Assembly: GCA_964567745.1 (NCBI GenBank)
Contig: CAZMNY010000018.1
Span: 83,927 to 147,926, forward strand
Direction: 5' to 3'
DNA: 64,000 nucleotides
Source: CAZMNY01 sp964567745
GTDB lineage: Bacteria > Planctomycetota > Planctomycetia > Pirellulales > Pirellulaceae
The position numbers were made by a program, and so were the translations under genes. This document shows positions 22,457-32,400 of this stretch, piece by piece. The number at the start of each line of letters is the position of its first letter. Position 1 is the first letter of the stretch. The notes beneath the pieces are model-generated. The model was not told the origin of the DNA and did no database searches. It was given only the letters and a program-made list of their open reading frames with translations.

Positions 22457-25400
22457 GCATCGTACAAACCAGTCCTGCACAGACCTTGGATTTCAGGCAG
22501 GTTGTTCAGCGCGCGAACCGTACCATTCGCATGACCAAAGTTATGTTGGGGGTTCTCACCTGGTTCGCCATTGCTGCCACGACCTGGCTTGGTCTGTTTG
22601 CCCTCGACAACCTGTTCGACCTGCCCTCAGCCTTGCGATTTCCGTTTGGAATTATGGGACTGATCATCACGATTGCTGCCTTCCTCAAGTGTGTCGTGGG
22701 AGCCGTCAGAACGCACCAAAGTGACGAACAGGTCGCACTGATGCTGGAAGAGCAGTTCCACATCGAGGAAAACGTCCTCATCAATACCATGCAGTTTGAA
22801 GAGATGGGCTACAGCGACAAGCAAAAAGAGTTCATCCAAGCAACGGCCAGTGCGGCCACGACCGGCTGGAGCCATGTGCCGCTACGCGAGTTATGGCAAC
22901 CGGGCCGGTTGGCAATCTGGTTGGCGGCATTCGCCCTGCTGATGTCGCTTTGGGCCGCGTACAGTATTATCGCGCCGGACTATCTCAAGAATGCATTTTC
23001 CCGCTACGCGTTCAGCTTCCAGGATACTCCACCCGCTGCCGCCGCCTCGCTGATCATGACTCCGGCAGAGGATGTCACCATTGCTGAATTCGACGACCTC
23101 GATATCACTCTGGATGTGACCGAATTCGCAGACGGCAAACAGTTAGTGGTGTATCCCGCCATCGTTTACCGTGAGGGTCAAGGCACCGTTCCCAACGATG
23201 GTACCGTCGGCGCGGAAGTCAAGATGCGCCCCGTTGTCGGCAATCCGAACCTGTATCAGTACACCTTTGAGACCGTTCGCCGTAGTTTTGCCTTCCGCAT
23301 CTTCGTCGGCGGAACCTACGCTCACAGCGTGCAGGTGACGGTGGACGGCGTCACCAAGATCGTCGAATCATCGTTCACGGTGACGCCACCAGCCTATGTG
23401 GCCCAACCGCCTCGGCAGCAAACCGGCCCTCCTTACCCAGTGAAGTGTCTGCCTGCCAGCCAGTTGGATCTACTTGTCAAATTGGATAAGCCTGTCGAGT
23501 CGCTCGTCTGGGAGTGGCCGGCTGGGTCTGTGCCGCTGCAGGATACAGGCAATCAAGTCTGGAAAGGCACGATCGAGGTGGGTGACACCGGCGGTAATTA
23601 CGACCTGGTCGCTGTGGTCAAGAACCTGCCCGAACCGATCACCTTGAGCAGCGGCAGTGTCCAACTCAAGACCGACCGCAAACCCGAAGTCAACTACCTG
23701 GACATGGAGCTGAGCCACGTGGTCACCCCCGGCGCCACGCTTCCGTTGCGATTTGAAGGTAGGGATGACTACGGCCTGCGGGACATGAAACTGACGCTCC
23801 GCCGCGCCAAGGCCGGTAGTCAGCCCGAGGCGATTCGGGACTGGACGTTCGGCTCCGCACCTGGTGAGCAGGATCGGATTCAGAAGCGAGTCGATCTAAA
23901 AATCGATGCCAGCGTTTTCGAACCGGGCAACAAGTACTTTCTGGAAGTTCATGGCAACGACTTTTGTCCGACCACGGACAGCGGCGTTTCCGATGCTTTG
24001 CTGGTCACCGTGAAGGATCTGAATACCAACCTTGCGGACGGCGACTCGGAACTAAAGGATCTGTATGCGGCCCTGGAGCGCGCCATCGTTCTTCAAAAAC
24101 AAGCGCTGGAGGGAACCCAGAACCTGTCGGTGAACATCGATGATGTCTGGTTGGATGTGAATCGTGTGAAACGGGAGGACCAAGACATCCAGGCAGCGCT
24201 GGATGCTTACCGTGAGAAGATTCTCGAACTTCAGGTCAATGTGCGGGAAACACTGATCAAGGGAGTGCAGTTGGCGCCGGATCAATCGATCCACTTGGCC
24301 GTTCGCATGCAAAGCATATCCGATAACGAAGCTGTCGAAGCCAATCATCGCGCGTTTGCCGCGGGACGTGTGCGGCTTCACGCCAGCGAGTTGAAGCGTG
24401 CCAATGGTTTCGGCCCCGGTACCTCATTTAAAAACACAAAGACTCAAAACGTCCGCTTCAAGAGTCAACCAGCACGCTATTTCGGGTTGGTCATCTACTC
24501 TGCCCACGGCTGGTCGCCGAAAGCATATCTGGAACAACTGGCGCTCGTGGGCGAGGACACCGAGGAGAACAAGAGCCCCTACCTTGACAGCTCGAAATGG
24601 AAACTCGTTGCGTCCAATGTCAAGGATGCACAACAGGCACTGGCTTCCAAGGACGGGCCGCACAAGGTCACGATCGATTCGTTGCCGGCATCGTTTGTGT
24701 TTGATATGGGAGAAGAGCAGGCCGTTACCGGGATCGCCTGCAAGGGTGGCGGCGAGCAATCCCCCAAGGGAATCGCGGTTTACCTGACCACAGATCAGGC
24801 CCCCGAGATTGTCCCGGTGGCGCTCGAGCAAGAGCGTATTAACGGTGAATTCAAGCATCTAAAAACCGTTCAGGAAATGATCTACAACCAGTTGCTGGCG
24901 CTTAAGGGCGGAGAATTCGAGAGGTTGGAGAAGGACAAGAATCTCGAGTTGGCGAAGTTGCTGGGAGAAGATCGTGATGAGGCGGCACCTGCGGCGGATT
25001 TGGCCCAGGCCGAGACCAACGAAAAGCTCAAAGAATGGACGGAGGCGGAAGAAGAACTTGACGCGCTGCGGAAGGTGATCACTTCCAAACCCACGGAAAA
25101 TCTGGATGAGGATGACGAGAAAGATCTCAGCGATCTCGATCTAAAGAAGCTTGCGTTGAAGCGTGATCTCGAGGAACTGGCTGAAGACCTCGCGCGGAGC
25201 GAGTGGGACTTTGCGGACAAGAGCGAGATCGAGCTGTACGAGGCCACGCTGCACAACATTCAAGACAAACTCGATGAAAAAATCCCCGATCTTTTGGCGT
25301 TGGATAGCGACAAACCGAAACCCGACATGTCGCACAATCTCGACACCGTACCGCAGGATTCGTCGCAGGAGATCGAAACGGGCCAACAGCAGCCAATCAG

Positions 25401-26277
25401 CGGTGCCTTGGTAGAACCCGGGCAGAATGAAGACGCCGAAGATCAAGGCAAGCTACCCGATCTCGGCGAACTGCCCGCCGAACTCCCCGCGAATATTTCT
25501 GAGTTGGTCAGCGGACTCGACGATTTGGGTCCTCCCGTCCCCGAATCGGGTTCGGAATTGATGGATCACAATTCGCCTTCCGGATCCCCCGCTTCGGATA
25601 ACCTGGACTCGGCCTCCGCCGCTGGACAGATGGCCGCTCAGACGCCCAACCCGCTGGCCAAAACGAAAGGCCGTGGCAACATCGGGCGTGCTGGACAGTC
25701 AGAAGGACAGATGGCCGCCAGCAAAGCACCAGCGATTCCGGACAATGAAGTGGCGATGCCGGCTCGTCTGGTGGCCGGTGCTGGTGAAGACGGCCAGATT
25801 GTCGATGAGGACAACACGCCCTCCTCGGCGATTGGTTTGGGCAAAGGAACCGGGTCGGCGACAGGATTCGCCGATGTCGGTAAGCTTCCTCCTGACGAAC
25901 TGAACAAGCTTAAGGAGATGCTGGGGGCTGCAGATCACAAGAGTAACGAGAACATCCGTGGGCTCTTGCTGGCGCTCAATCGCCACAATCTGCCCACGAC
26001 CGACTTGAAACGAGCCCTGGAACGACTCCGGCAGATTCAGGGCAACAAGCAGGGAGTCGATGTAAGGCAAACGCTCAACGAAGCCATGAAGCACTTGCGT
26101 CGTGCAGAAACTTCGCTCGCCAGTGCCTACGAACTGCGTGCGCAGCAGATCGCGGATGGAACGTTTAAAGATGCGCACCAAGCCGATACCACCGGCGGCG
26201 CGGTGGTTGCTGGATATGAGAATATGGTCAGCGAGTATTTCAAAGCCGTTGCCGAAGAATCCGCCAAACGAAAATAG
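22453..26277 (+). CDS. Very large membrane protein (DUF4175-like architecture)
   Basis: The protein is 1274 aa. Three hydrophobic helices lie in the first 180 residues (VMLGVLTWFAIAATTWLGLF, FGIMGLIITIAAFLKCVVGA, LAIWLAAFALLMSLWAAYSI). A beta-sandwich-rich periplasmic section of several hundred residues follows. Residues about 650-810 look like a discoidin/F5-8-type carbohydrate-binding fold (NVRFKSQPARYFGLVIYSAH). Then come a strongly acidic coiled coil (about 820-960) and a Gly/Ser/Asp-rich low-complexity linker (about 980-1140). It resembles the DUF4175-type proteins found with MoxR/VWA genes. Function unknown. Confidence 0.65.
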   Translation: MSIVQTSPAQTLDFRQVVQRANRTIRMTKVMLGVLTWFAIAATTWLGLFALDNLFDLPSALRFPFGIMGLIITIAAFLKCVVGAVRTHQSDEQVALMLEEQFHIEENVLINTMQFEEMGYSDKQKEFIQATASAATTGWSHVPLRELWQPGRLAIWLAAFALLMSLWAAYSIIAPDYLKNAFSRYAFSFQDTPPAAAASLIMTPAEDVTIAEFDDLDITLDVTEFADGKQLVVYPAIVYREGQGTVPNDGTVGAEVKMRPVVGNPNLYQYTFETVRRSFAFRIFVGGTYAHSVQVTVDGVTKIVESSFTVTPPAYVAQPPRQQTGPPYPVKCLPASQLDLLVKLDKPVESLVWEWPAGSVPLQDTGNQVWKGTIEVGDTGGNYDLVAVVKNLPEPITLSSGSVQLKTDRKPEVNYLDMELSHVVTPGATLPLRFEGRDDYGLRDMKLTLRRAKAGSQPEAIRDWTFGSAPGEQDRIQKRVDLKIDASVFEPGNKYFLEVHGNDFCPTTDSGVSDALLVTVKDLNTNLADGDSELKDLYAALERAIVLQKQALEGTQNLSVNIDDVWLDVNRVKREDQDIQAALDAYREKILELQVNVRETLIKGVQLAPDQSIHLAVRMQSISDNEAVEANHRAFAAGRVRLHASELKRANGFGPGTSFKNTKTQNVRFKSQPARYFGLVIYSAHGWSPKAYLEQLALVGEDTEENKSPYLDSSKWKLVASNVKDAQQALASKDGPHKVTIDSLPASFVFDMGEEQAVTGIACKGGGEQSPKGIAVYLTTDQAPEIVPVALEQERINGEFKHLKTVQEMIYNQLLALKGGEFERLEKDKNLELAKLLGEDRDEAAPAADLAQAETNEKLKEWTEAEEELDALRKVITSKPTENLDEDDEKDLSDLDLKKLALKRDLEELAEDLARSEWDFADKSEIELYEATLHNIQDKLDEKIPDLLALDSDKPKPDMSHNLDTVPQDSSQEIETGQQQPISGALVEPGQNEDAEDQGKLPDLGELPAELPANISELVSGLDDLGPPVPESGSELMDHNSPSGSPASDNLDSASAAGQMAAQTPNPLAKTKGRGNIGRAGQSEGQMAASKAPAIPDNEVAMPARLVAGAGEDGQIVDEDNTPSSAIGLGKGTGSATGFADVGKLPPDELNKLKEMLGAADHKSNENIRGLLLALNRHNLPTTDLKRALERLRQIQGNKQGVDVRQTLNEAMKHLRRAETSLASAYELRAQQIADGTFKDAHQADTTGGAVVAGYENMVSEYFKAVAEESAKRK

Positions 26278-26285
26278 GAACGTTT

Positions 26286-26358
26286 AGTCGCCTTTCGCTC
26301 CGCGAAAGTAGCGTCGCAACACGAGTAAAAAACGCCAATTTCGCGCCCGAAAGGCGAC
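26286..26358. repeat. Palindromic mini-hairpin repeat, copy 3 (paired arms)
   Basis: The left arm AGTCGCCTTTCGCTCCGCGA then AAGTAGCG is the consensus form. The right arm is diverged (AATTTCGCGCCCGAAAGGCG). It starts 9 bases after the stop of the large membrane protein and ends 31 bases before the second MoxR start. Confidence 0.8.
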
Positions 26359-26389
26359 GATACGAAACACCTCGACGGGAGCCCTAAAT

Positions 26390-27433
26390 ATGAATTCATC
26401 AAAAGACACAAATTCAGGCAGCGACGCGGAAGCCTTGGCCAAGTTGGCAAAGTCCGGGGAGCTAATCACCGAGGAAGTCGGAAAGATCATCGTCGGCCAG
26501 GTCGATGTCATCAACCAGATCCTCACGGCATTCTTTGCTCGCGGACACGTCGTGATCGAGGGTGTGCCCGGCCTGGCGAAGACACTAATGATCAACAGTC
26601 TGGCCGAAACCATGTCGCTCGATTTTACCCGGGTACAATTTACGCCCGACTTAATGCCGACCGACATCACCGGTACGACATTGTTGAACGAAGATGAACA
26701 TGGAAAGCGGCACTTTACCTTTTCCAAGGGACCGGTGTTCACCAACATTCTACTGGCAGACGAAATCAATCGTACGCCACCGAAGACCCAGGCCGCTCTG
26801 CTCGAAGCGATGCAAGAGCGTAACGTCAGTGTTGGCGGTGAAACCTATAATTTGCCCGAGCCGTTCCTCGTGCTGGCCACACAAAATCCGATCGAGCAGG
26901 AAGGTACGTATACATTGCCGGAAGCACAATTGGACCGGTTCCTGTTTCTGATCAAGATCGATTATCCGTCGCTCAGCGAAGAAGAGAAGATCCTGTTATC
27001 GACGACATTGGAATCGCTGCCGAATCTCGCTCACATCATTGGTGGTGAGGATATCATCCAGATGCAGAAAGCAGTCCGCGGAATTTCGGTTAGTCCTGAG
27101 GTGGCCAACTACGCCGCACGACTGGCGCGTGCCACCCGACCGGGCCGCGACGAAGCTCCCGACTTTGTCAATCAGTGGGTACGTTGGGGCTGCGGTCCTC
27201 GTGCCGGACAAGGCTTGCTGCTGGCGGCCAAGTCACACGCCGGGCTCTCCGGTCGGACTGAAGTCATCTTTGACGATGTGAGGAAATTCGTGCATCCCGT
27301 TTTACGGCATCGTATGGGTTTGAACTTCGCAGCTGTCAGTGAAGGTCAGACGACGGATGATATTGTCGACATGCTCGTGGAGCATGTTCCCGAGGTGATG
27401 TCGGCTGCCGCGCAACGCAAAGTGGCTGTCTGA
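26390..27433 (+). CDS. MoxR-family AAA+ ATPase (second copy)
   Basis: The protein is 347 aa with Walker A GVPGLAKTL near residue 60, Walker B ILLADEINRTPPKTQ near 120 and the MoxR signature ATQNPIEQEGTYTLPEAQLD. It is clearly paralogous to the copy at 14624 but lacks that copy's longer acidic N-terminus. It stands at the 3' end of the cluster behind the large membrane protein, so it may serve that protein or the following secreted one rather than the DUF58/VWA pair. Confidence 0.93.
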   Translation: MNSSKDTNSGSDAEALAKLAKSGELITEEVGKIIVGQVDVINQILTAFFARGHVVIEGVPGLAKTLMINSLAETMSLDFTRVQFTPDLMPTDITGTTLLNEDEHGKRHFTFSKGPVFTNILLADEINRTPPKTQAALLEAMQERNVSVGGETYNLPEPFLVLATQNPIEQEGTYTLPEAQLDRFLFLIKIDYPSLSEEEKILLSTTLESLPNLAHIIGGEDIIQMQKAVRGISVSPEVANYAARLARATRPGRDEAPDFVNQWVRWGCGPRAGQGLLLAAKSHAGLSGRTEVIFDDVRKFVHPVLRHRMGLNFAAVSEGQTTDDIVDMLVEHVPEVMSAAAQRKVAV

Positions 27434-27445
27434 GCGTCGTTGAAA

Positions 27446-29197
27446 ATGGAAAACAAACGGATGAGAACGAATCGATGCACGACAACTTGGCTGTTCATGG
27501 CAATGGCTCTGTGTTGGTCAATTCCTTCGCTTGCCCAGGCTGAGGTGATCGGACGGGTCAGCAATATTGTGCCCTCGACGATTCAGGTCAGTCCCCACGG
27601 TGACCATGTTCTGGTTGTGAGTGTTAACCCGCAGACGAAACAACGGCAGGTCTATCTTGATGGAAAGGCCTTGCCCGGTGTGTATGACGCCATTGCCGGC
27701 GGCACTCCGTTTTTCAGCGAGGATGGCAAGCACCATGTTTTCGTGGGCACGCGAGGTGAACAGTGCATGGTCGTTCTCGACGGTGTGGAGCAGACACCTT
27801 ATACCATCACCAAAGATGGTTGGCCCTTTGCCGGGTTAGTGTTCGGATCGAACGCAGGCAGGACGCACCTGGCCTATCAAGCCAGCAAGGATGGCCGACA
27901 TTATGTTGTGGTGAACGGAAAGGTACTGGGGCCTTATGACAGTATCGTCGTTAAAGACAAACCCGCGCAGCGCGGAATCTGGGATTTTCGTTTTGAGGGC
28001 GACTACTTCGCCTATCGCGCCAAGGTGGGCGAGAAGATGGTGGCTTGTCGCGGTCGGATCCAAGGGTCCGAAATTACGTTGGTCACGAGCAAGCCCTATG
28101 ATTTGATCGGTTCAGGGTCACCAGTACGGATGGGCGGAAAGACAGACGCGAACGGCGATGAGTTGTTCGCGTTCGTTGCGAAAGAAGGCCCAGGAAAAGA
28201 AAGCATTCGCCAACTTCCCGGCGACGAGCCGATCAACGAAAAGACCTGGAAGTATATTGCTCCAGGCACCTTGCGTTCGTCGCCCGCCCAACCAGGAGAA
28301 ATGGTCTACGTCGGGGGCGACATGCAGTGGAACGTGGTTGTCGGCGAGAAGCAGTGGCCGCCGTGCGAGCGACTGGGACGCCTGATGGCGTCCCCGTCTG
28401 GTGCGACCTGGGCTTGCATGTCGAAGACCGATGACAAGTTAGTTGTGATGGTCAACGGCGTGCCGGGCAAAGTCTATAGACAGATCCAACATGGCAAGAC
28501 GCTGTTTCCCGCTGGGGATGAGCGCGTTATTTACGGCGCATCAACGCTTGACGGTTCCAAAACGCCCGCCAGGATTGTCGTCGATGGCAAAGAGGGCAAA
28601 GCCTATACGCAGGTCCGAGGCGATAGCGTGGTCTTTAGTGCTGACAAAAAATCAATGGCCTATGTGGCCGGTGACGGAAATAAGAACTTCGTCGTTCTGG
28701 ACGGCAAGGAAGGCCCGGCCTTTGATGACATTTTCGATTTGCGTTTCTCGCCTGTCGGATCTCGTTTGGCGTACGGTGCCCGACGGGGCTTGGAGTACTT
28801 TGTTGTCCAGGGCGACAAAGAACATGGGCCCTATGAAAACACGCAGCGAGGGTCGCTCGTATTTCGTTCCGATGGCAAGGACTTGGCCTGGGCTGCCTTT
28901 GGGGCCGATGGCAAGTGGCATGTGTGCCTCAACGGCAAGACGATTGACTCGGGATGCGACCGCGTTGTCAGTCAGATTACGTTCTCTAACGGCGTGTCGG
29001 TGCCAGCTTATGTCGGGCGGTACGTGTCTGATGGAAAGCCTTCCTTTGCCATGTCATACGGTGGCAGACTCGGCAGAGAGTACGACTCCATTTGGATGGG
29101 CGATGGTGGAAAGCTCTTCGTACAGGAAGACGCGAGCATTAAGTATTTCGCAAAGAGTGGATCGTTGCTGTATCGAAATATTGCGAAAGAACAATGA
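27446..29197 (+). CDS. Secreted propeller-like repeat protein
   Basis: The start is uncertain: TTG 27440, ATG 27446 or ATG 27461 are all in frame; I used 27446. Any of them gives a signal peptide (TTTWLFMAMALCWSIPSLAQ, cleavage after AQA). The mature part of about 550 residues carries repeated blade-like units of the type (V/A)F..DGK..AY.A..G....VV.DGK.GP.YD.I (for example VVLDGKEGPAFDDIFDLRFS), as in TolB/WD40-like propellers. No enzyme motif is visible. It is 12 bases downstream of the MoxR gene and overlaps the short remnant that follows. Confidence 0.7.
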   Translation: MENKRMRTNRCTTTWLFMAMALCWSIPSLAQAEVIGRVSNIVPSTIQVSPHGDHVLVVSVNPQTKQRQVYLDGKALPGVYDAIAGGTPFFSEDGKHHVFVGTRGEQCMVVLDGVEQTPYTITKDGWPFAGLVFGSNAGRTHLAYQASKDGRHYVVVNGKVLGPYDSIVVKDKPAQRGIWDFRFEGDYFAYRAKVGEKMVACRGRIQGSEITLVTSKPYDLIGSGSPVRMGGKTDANGDELFAFVAKEGPGKESIRQLPGDEPINEKTWKYIAPGTLRSSPAQPGEMVYVGGDMQWNVVVGEKQWPPCERLGRLMASPSGATWACMSKTDDKLVVMVNGVPGKVYRQIQHGKTLFPAGDERVIYGASTLDGSKTPARIVVDGKEGKAYTQVRGDSVVFSADKKSMAYVAGDGNKNFVVLDGKEGPAFDDIFDLRFSPVGSRLAYGARRGLEYFVVQGDKEHGPYENTQRGSLVFRSDGKDLAWAAFGADGKWHVCLNGKTIDSGCDRVVSQITFSNGVSVPAYVGRYVSDGKPSFAMSYGGRLGREYDSIWMGDGGKLFVQEDASIKYFAKSGSLLYRNIAKEQ

Positions 29198-29324
29198 CAC
29201 CGATGACTCAGCTCAAGCTTATCCTGGCCAGTTTCTTTGTCCTGCTGAGCACACAGCTCCGCGCCGAAGACACTACGCACTGGCCGCCGAAATGATCGCC
29301 GTGGAAGCGAAGAAGGGGCTGTAG
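29194..29324 (+). pseudogene. Remnant of a secreted protein gene (signal peptide plus last codons)
   Basis: ATG 29194 overlaps the preceding stop and opens a signal peptide (LKLILASFFVLLSTQLRAED), but the frame stops after 33 codons. In another frame the DNA then reads YALAAEMIAVEAKKGL and a stop, like a normal C-terminus. The simplest reading is a gene that lost its middle. Confidence 0.4.
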
Positions 29325-29328
29325 ACAT

Positions 29329-29418
29329 AGTCGCCTTTCGCTCCGCGAAAGTTGCGCTGAATGAAGAAACGCTCTACGAATACAAAGAAACGCATCTTTC
29401 GCGGCGCGAAAGGCGACT
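29329..29418. repeat. Palindromic mini-hairpin repeat, copy 4 (paired arms)
   Basis: Left arm AGTCGCCTTTCGCTCCGCGA then AAGTTGCG; right arm CGCATCTTTCGCGGCGCGAA then AGGCGACT. It ends 9 bases before the ATG of the first giant gene, so it lies where the ribosome-binding site should be. Confidence 0.8.
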
Positions 29419-29427
29419 ATTGCTAAC

Positions 29428-32400
29428 ATGAGTATTCAACACAAAATCAAACCACTTCTAATCACACTCTTACTGTGCTCCGCGGCGCCACTATTGCAGC
29501 CACTCTTGGCCGCCGATTCGGAGCCGGCAGCGGCGCCGGTGGTCTGGCATGTGGAAGACGCGGAGTTGCGCGCGTCGGTCAAGGTGGATGTTAGAGACGC
29601 GCTGCTGCGGATGCCGCCGCAGGTGTATCTCGCCGATTTGAAGCCGCTCGAAACCACCGACGGGCTCGCCTTTGATCCGCTGAGTAAAAATGTCATCCCG
29701 ATCGACGTCCGCGATCCGAAAGAGAAGGCGGCGACGATCGCTAAGTTGAAGCAATCAGAATTAAAGCCACAACAGTTTCTTTCAGTGGGCGCATGGGAGG
29801 CGTACGTAAAGAAGTCCGCAAATGCTTACGGTGGACTGACGGAAAACGACGGCGGCCCGATGTTGCGGCTCAGAGGCTCGGTGACCGTTGCCCTGAAACC
29901 GGAGTATCAATTTCTCACCTGGAAGGGGCGCCACTCCGCAAAGGTCTTCATCGACGGTAAGCCAGTCAGGCTAGAAAACAACCCCGCAAGGTACTGGCAA
30001 GAGGGGAAGATAGGCTGGCAAGACGGAAAGATAGACATCCAAGAGGGAGTTGAAGTTGTCGGGCATAACGCGCAGTTCGCTGACCATCAATCCGCCTTGG
30101 TGGCCATCCCGTCCGGCGCCAAGACGCTCAAATTTGAAGTGGCTCCTGATCATGACCGTCCGGGCCAGTCCCTTGGTCAAGCGGGTTTCATTACCCGGCA
30201 CGCCAAGGTTGCGCGGGCGACGATTTGTCTCCCCGGACGCGATGCGAGCAAGCTGGTTCCCGTCGTGGTTCGAGCCGGCGGTGAGCGGGTCGGTTGCCGC
30301 GTTGTCTGGGCGAGCAAATCGATGCCGATGCCGATCATGTTCGACTCGTCCAGCGGCGACGAGAACTATTGGGTCTACCTGCTCGACGAGGCAAAGAAAC
30401 CGGCGCCTCTCGATTGGACGCCGCAGGCGGAAGTTATGGAAGAGGCGCGCCAGCTCGATCGTTACAATCCCGAGCTCGAAACACTCGCCGGCTTTGAAAA
30501 GCTGTGGGGATCCGCTGAAATCATCGGAAGAGGCGTTCCGAAGTCGCGTGCTGTGGCGGGGCATGCCACTCGAACGGGGTGGCTAAGGCCGTCACGCGTC
30601 ATGCATAGCTTCTCTCCTACCTTTGGAAAGACCGGCTCGGAGCCCGTCACCCTGCACGAGGTGGTGGGCGCCCAGTCGGCAACGCTAAGGCGAATCAGCG
30701 GCATCTTTCAGATTCCGGCAACCGATACGTACACGTTCTTCTGCATGTCCGGACCTGGGGGCTATGTGCTGCTGGACGGCCACTTGATCGCCTCGTTTCG
30801 CGATGGAAATTCGACGCCCGGGTCAGAATCGGGCCGAATTCTCAATTTAGAAATTGACAAAGGACAACACCGTATCGAGCTCTTGCAATATGGCCCGACC
30901 GGGCATGCGGGTTGGGCCGGGCTGTGGTGGAAGAATCCGAGCCTGAAGGATCTTAACGAAGATAAATTTATTGGCTATCAGCTATTCGGCCAATCAAACG
31001 CAGGCACATCCGGGAACTACATGGTCTGGGAGCCGCTGGCGGATACGATGACCGCGCCGTTGGAACATCGTGCGAAAGACTCATACGCCACGTTCAATTG
31101 GTATCAGCTCGCCCATCAAGGGGGAGTCTATCCCAGCATTGGTTATCCCAAGTATGCCCTGAACTGGTATCGCTTCAGCGCCCATGCCCCGGGTGCTTCC
31201 ACAGGCGCCGTCTATCGCTGGCGATTCGACGACGGTCGTACGGCCGAAGGCAAACAGATCTGCAAGCTCTTCTTGCGGGGCGGCATCAGGAAGGTGGAGC
31301 TCGAGGTGTTGGATGCCCCGGGCGGCAAGGTGATCGCCCGCGCCGCCGGCGAGGTCGCGGTTCGCATGAGTCTGGACGATTGGGCTGACGGTAATTTAAT
31401 GAATACCCATAGCCAGGATCGACTTACCGGTGCGTGGCGTCACGATGTAAACCAACCCTCTTTTAATCCTCTGTTGGCGCAGATTTGGGAGTTTGCGGCC
31501 GAAGGCAGGCTTGAGCGGGTGCCGGTGGACGATCTGGTCAACTACTACGAGTGGTTGAATAACGCCAGTATTAGAAATGGCCTGGACGAGGGCACCCTGG
31601 ACTCTGCCACTTGGCAGCGTCCTACGCATGACGACCGAGGTGTTCCCCTTATTTCACGCATCAAGATCTTTGATGATGCCGTTAAGAAGCATAGCTACGC
31701 CCGCCGGCGCAGCGGCGATGTGCTGGCCGCACGGGCCGATGACCTGATCGCCGCGTATCCGTACAGCGATTTGCTGCGGATCGCGCAGAATTTGAGTCGC
31801 ACGGAACGCGGGCCAAGCCGCGCTCACTACGCTGCTGCCGAAAAGCTCCTGGCCGCCGTGCTCGAGCGTGCTCCCGCCGGTAGCTCTCAGTGGAGAACGG
31901 CGGCGTTGGCGCTCTCGGATATTAAGCTGTCCGTCAGCGGCGACACGGAATCTGCGTTGGCGCTGCTCGAGAAATTTCAGCAGACCAAACCGGCCGTCGA
32001 CATGGTCGACTCCTGGCAATTTGCCGAGGCCCGCGAGGGCCGTCATGTTGGAGACAGCGATAAGCTCGCCGCACTGACGGCTGAGTTGGACTGGTCGCCC
32101 ATCGAGCGGCCGCGCCACCGGATCGGTTATGATCTCAATCACATGGAGGAGCACCAGGCCTACCAGCCTATCAACGGGCGCACATCGCTGCAGGAAATGC
32201 TGGGCGACGGCTGGGATATCCCCTTCAAAAACAACCGGGGATTCTGGTTGGCGCGGGACTTCGATCTGCCCGCGGACTGGGAGGGCAGTCAGCTCATATT
32301 TAGGGCTGGCACACCGATAAAAACCCAACATTGGCAAAACGACCAGACCGACCACGTCTGGATTAACGGCGAGCCGCTCGGGCGCATGAGGCAATGGCCG

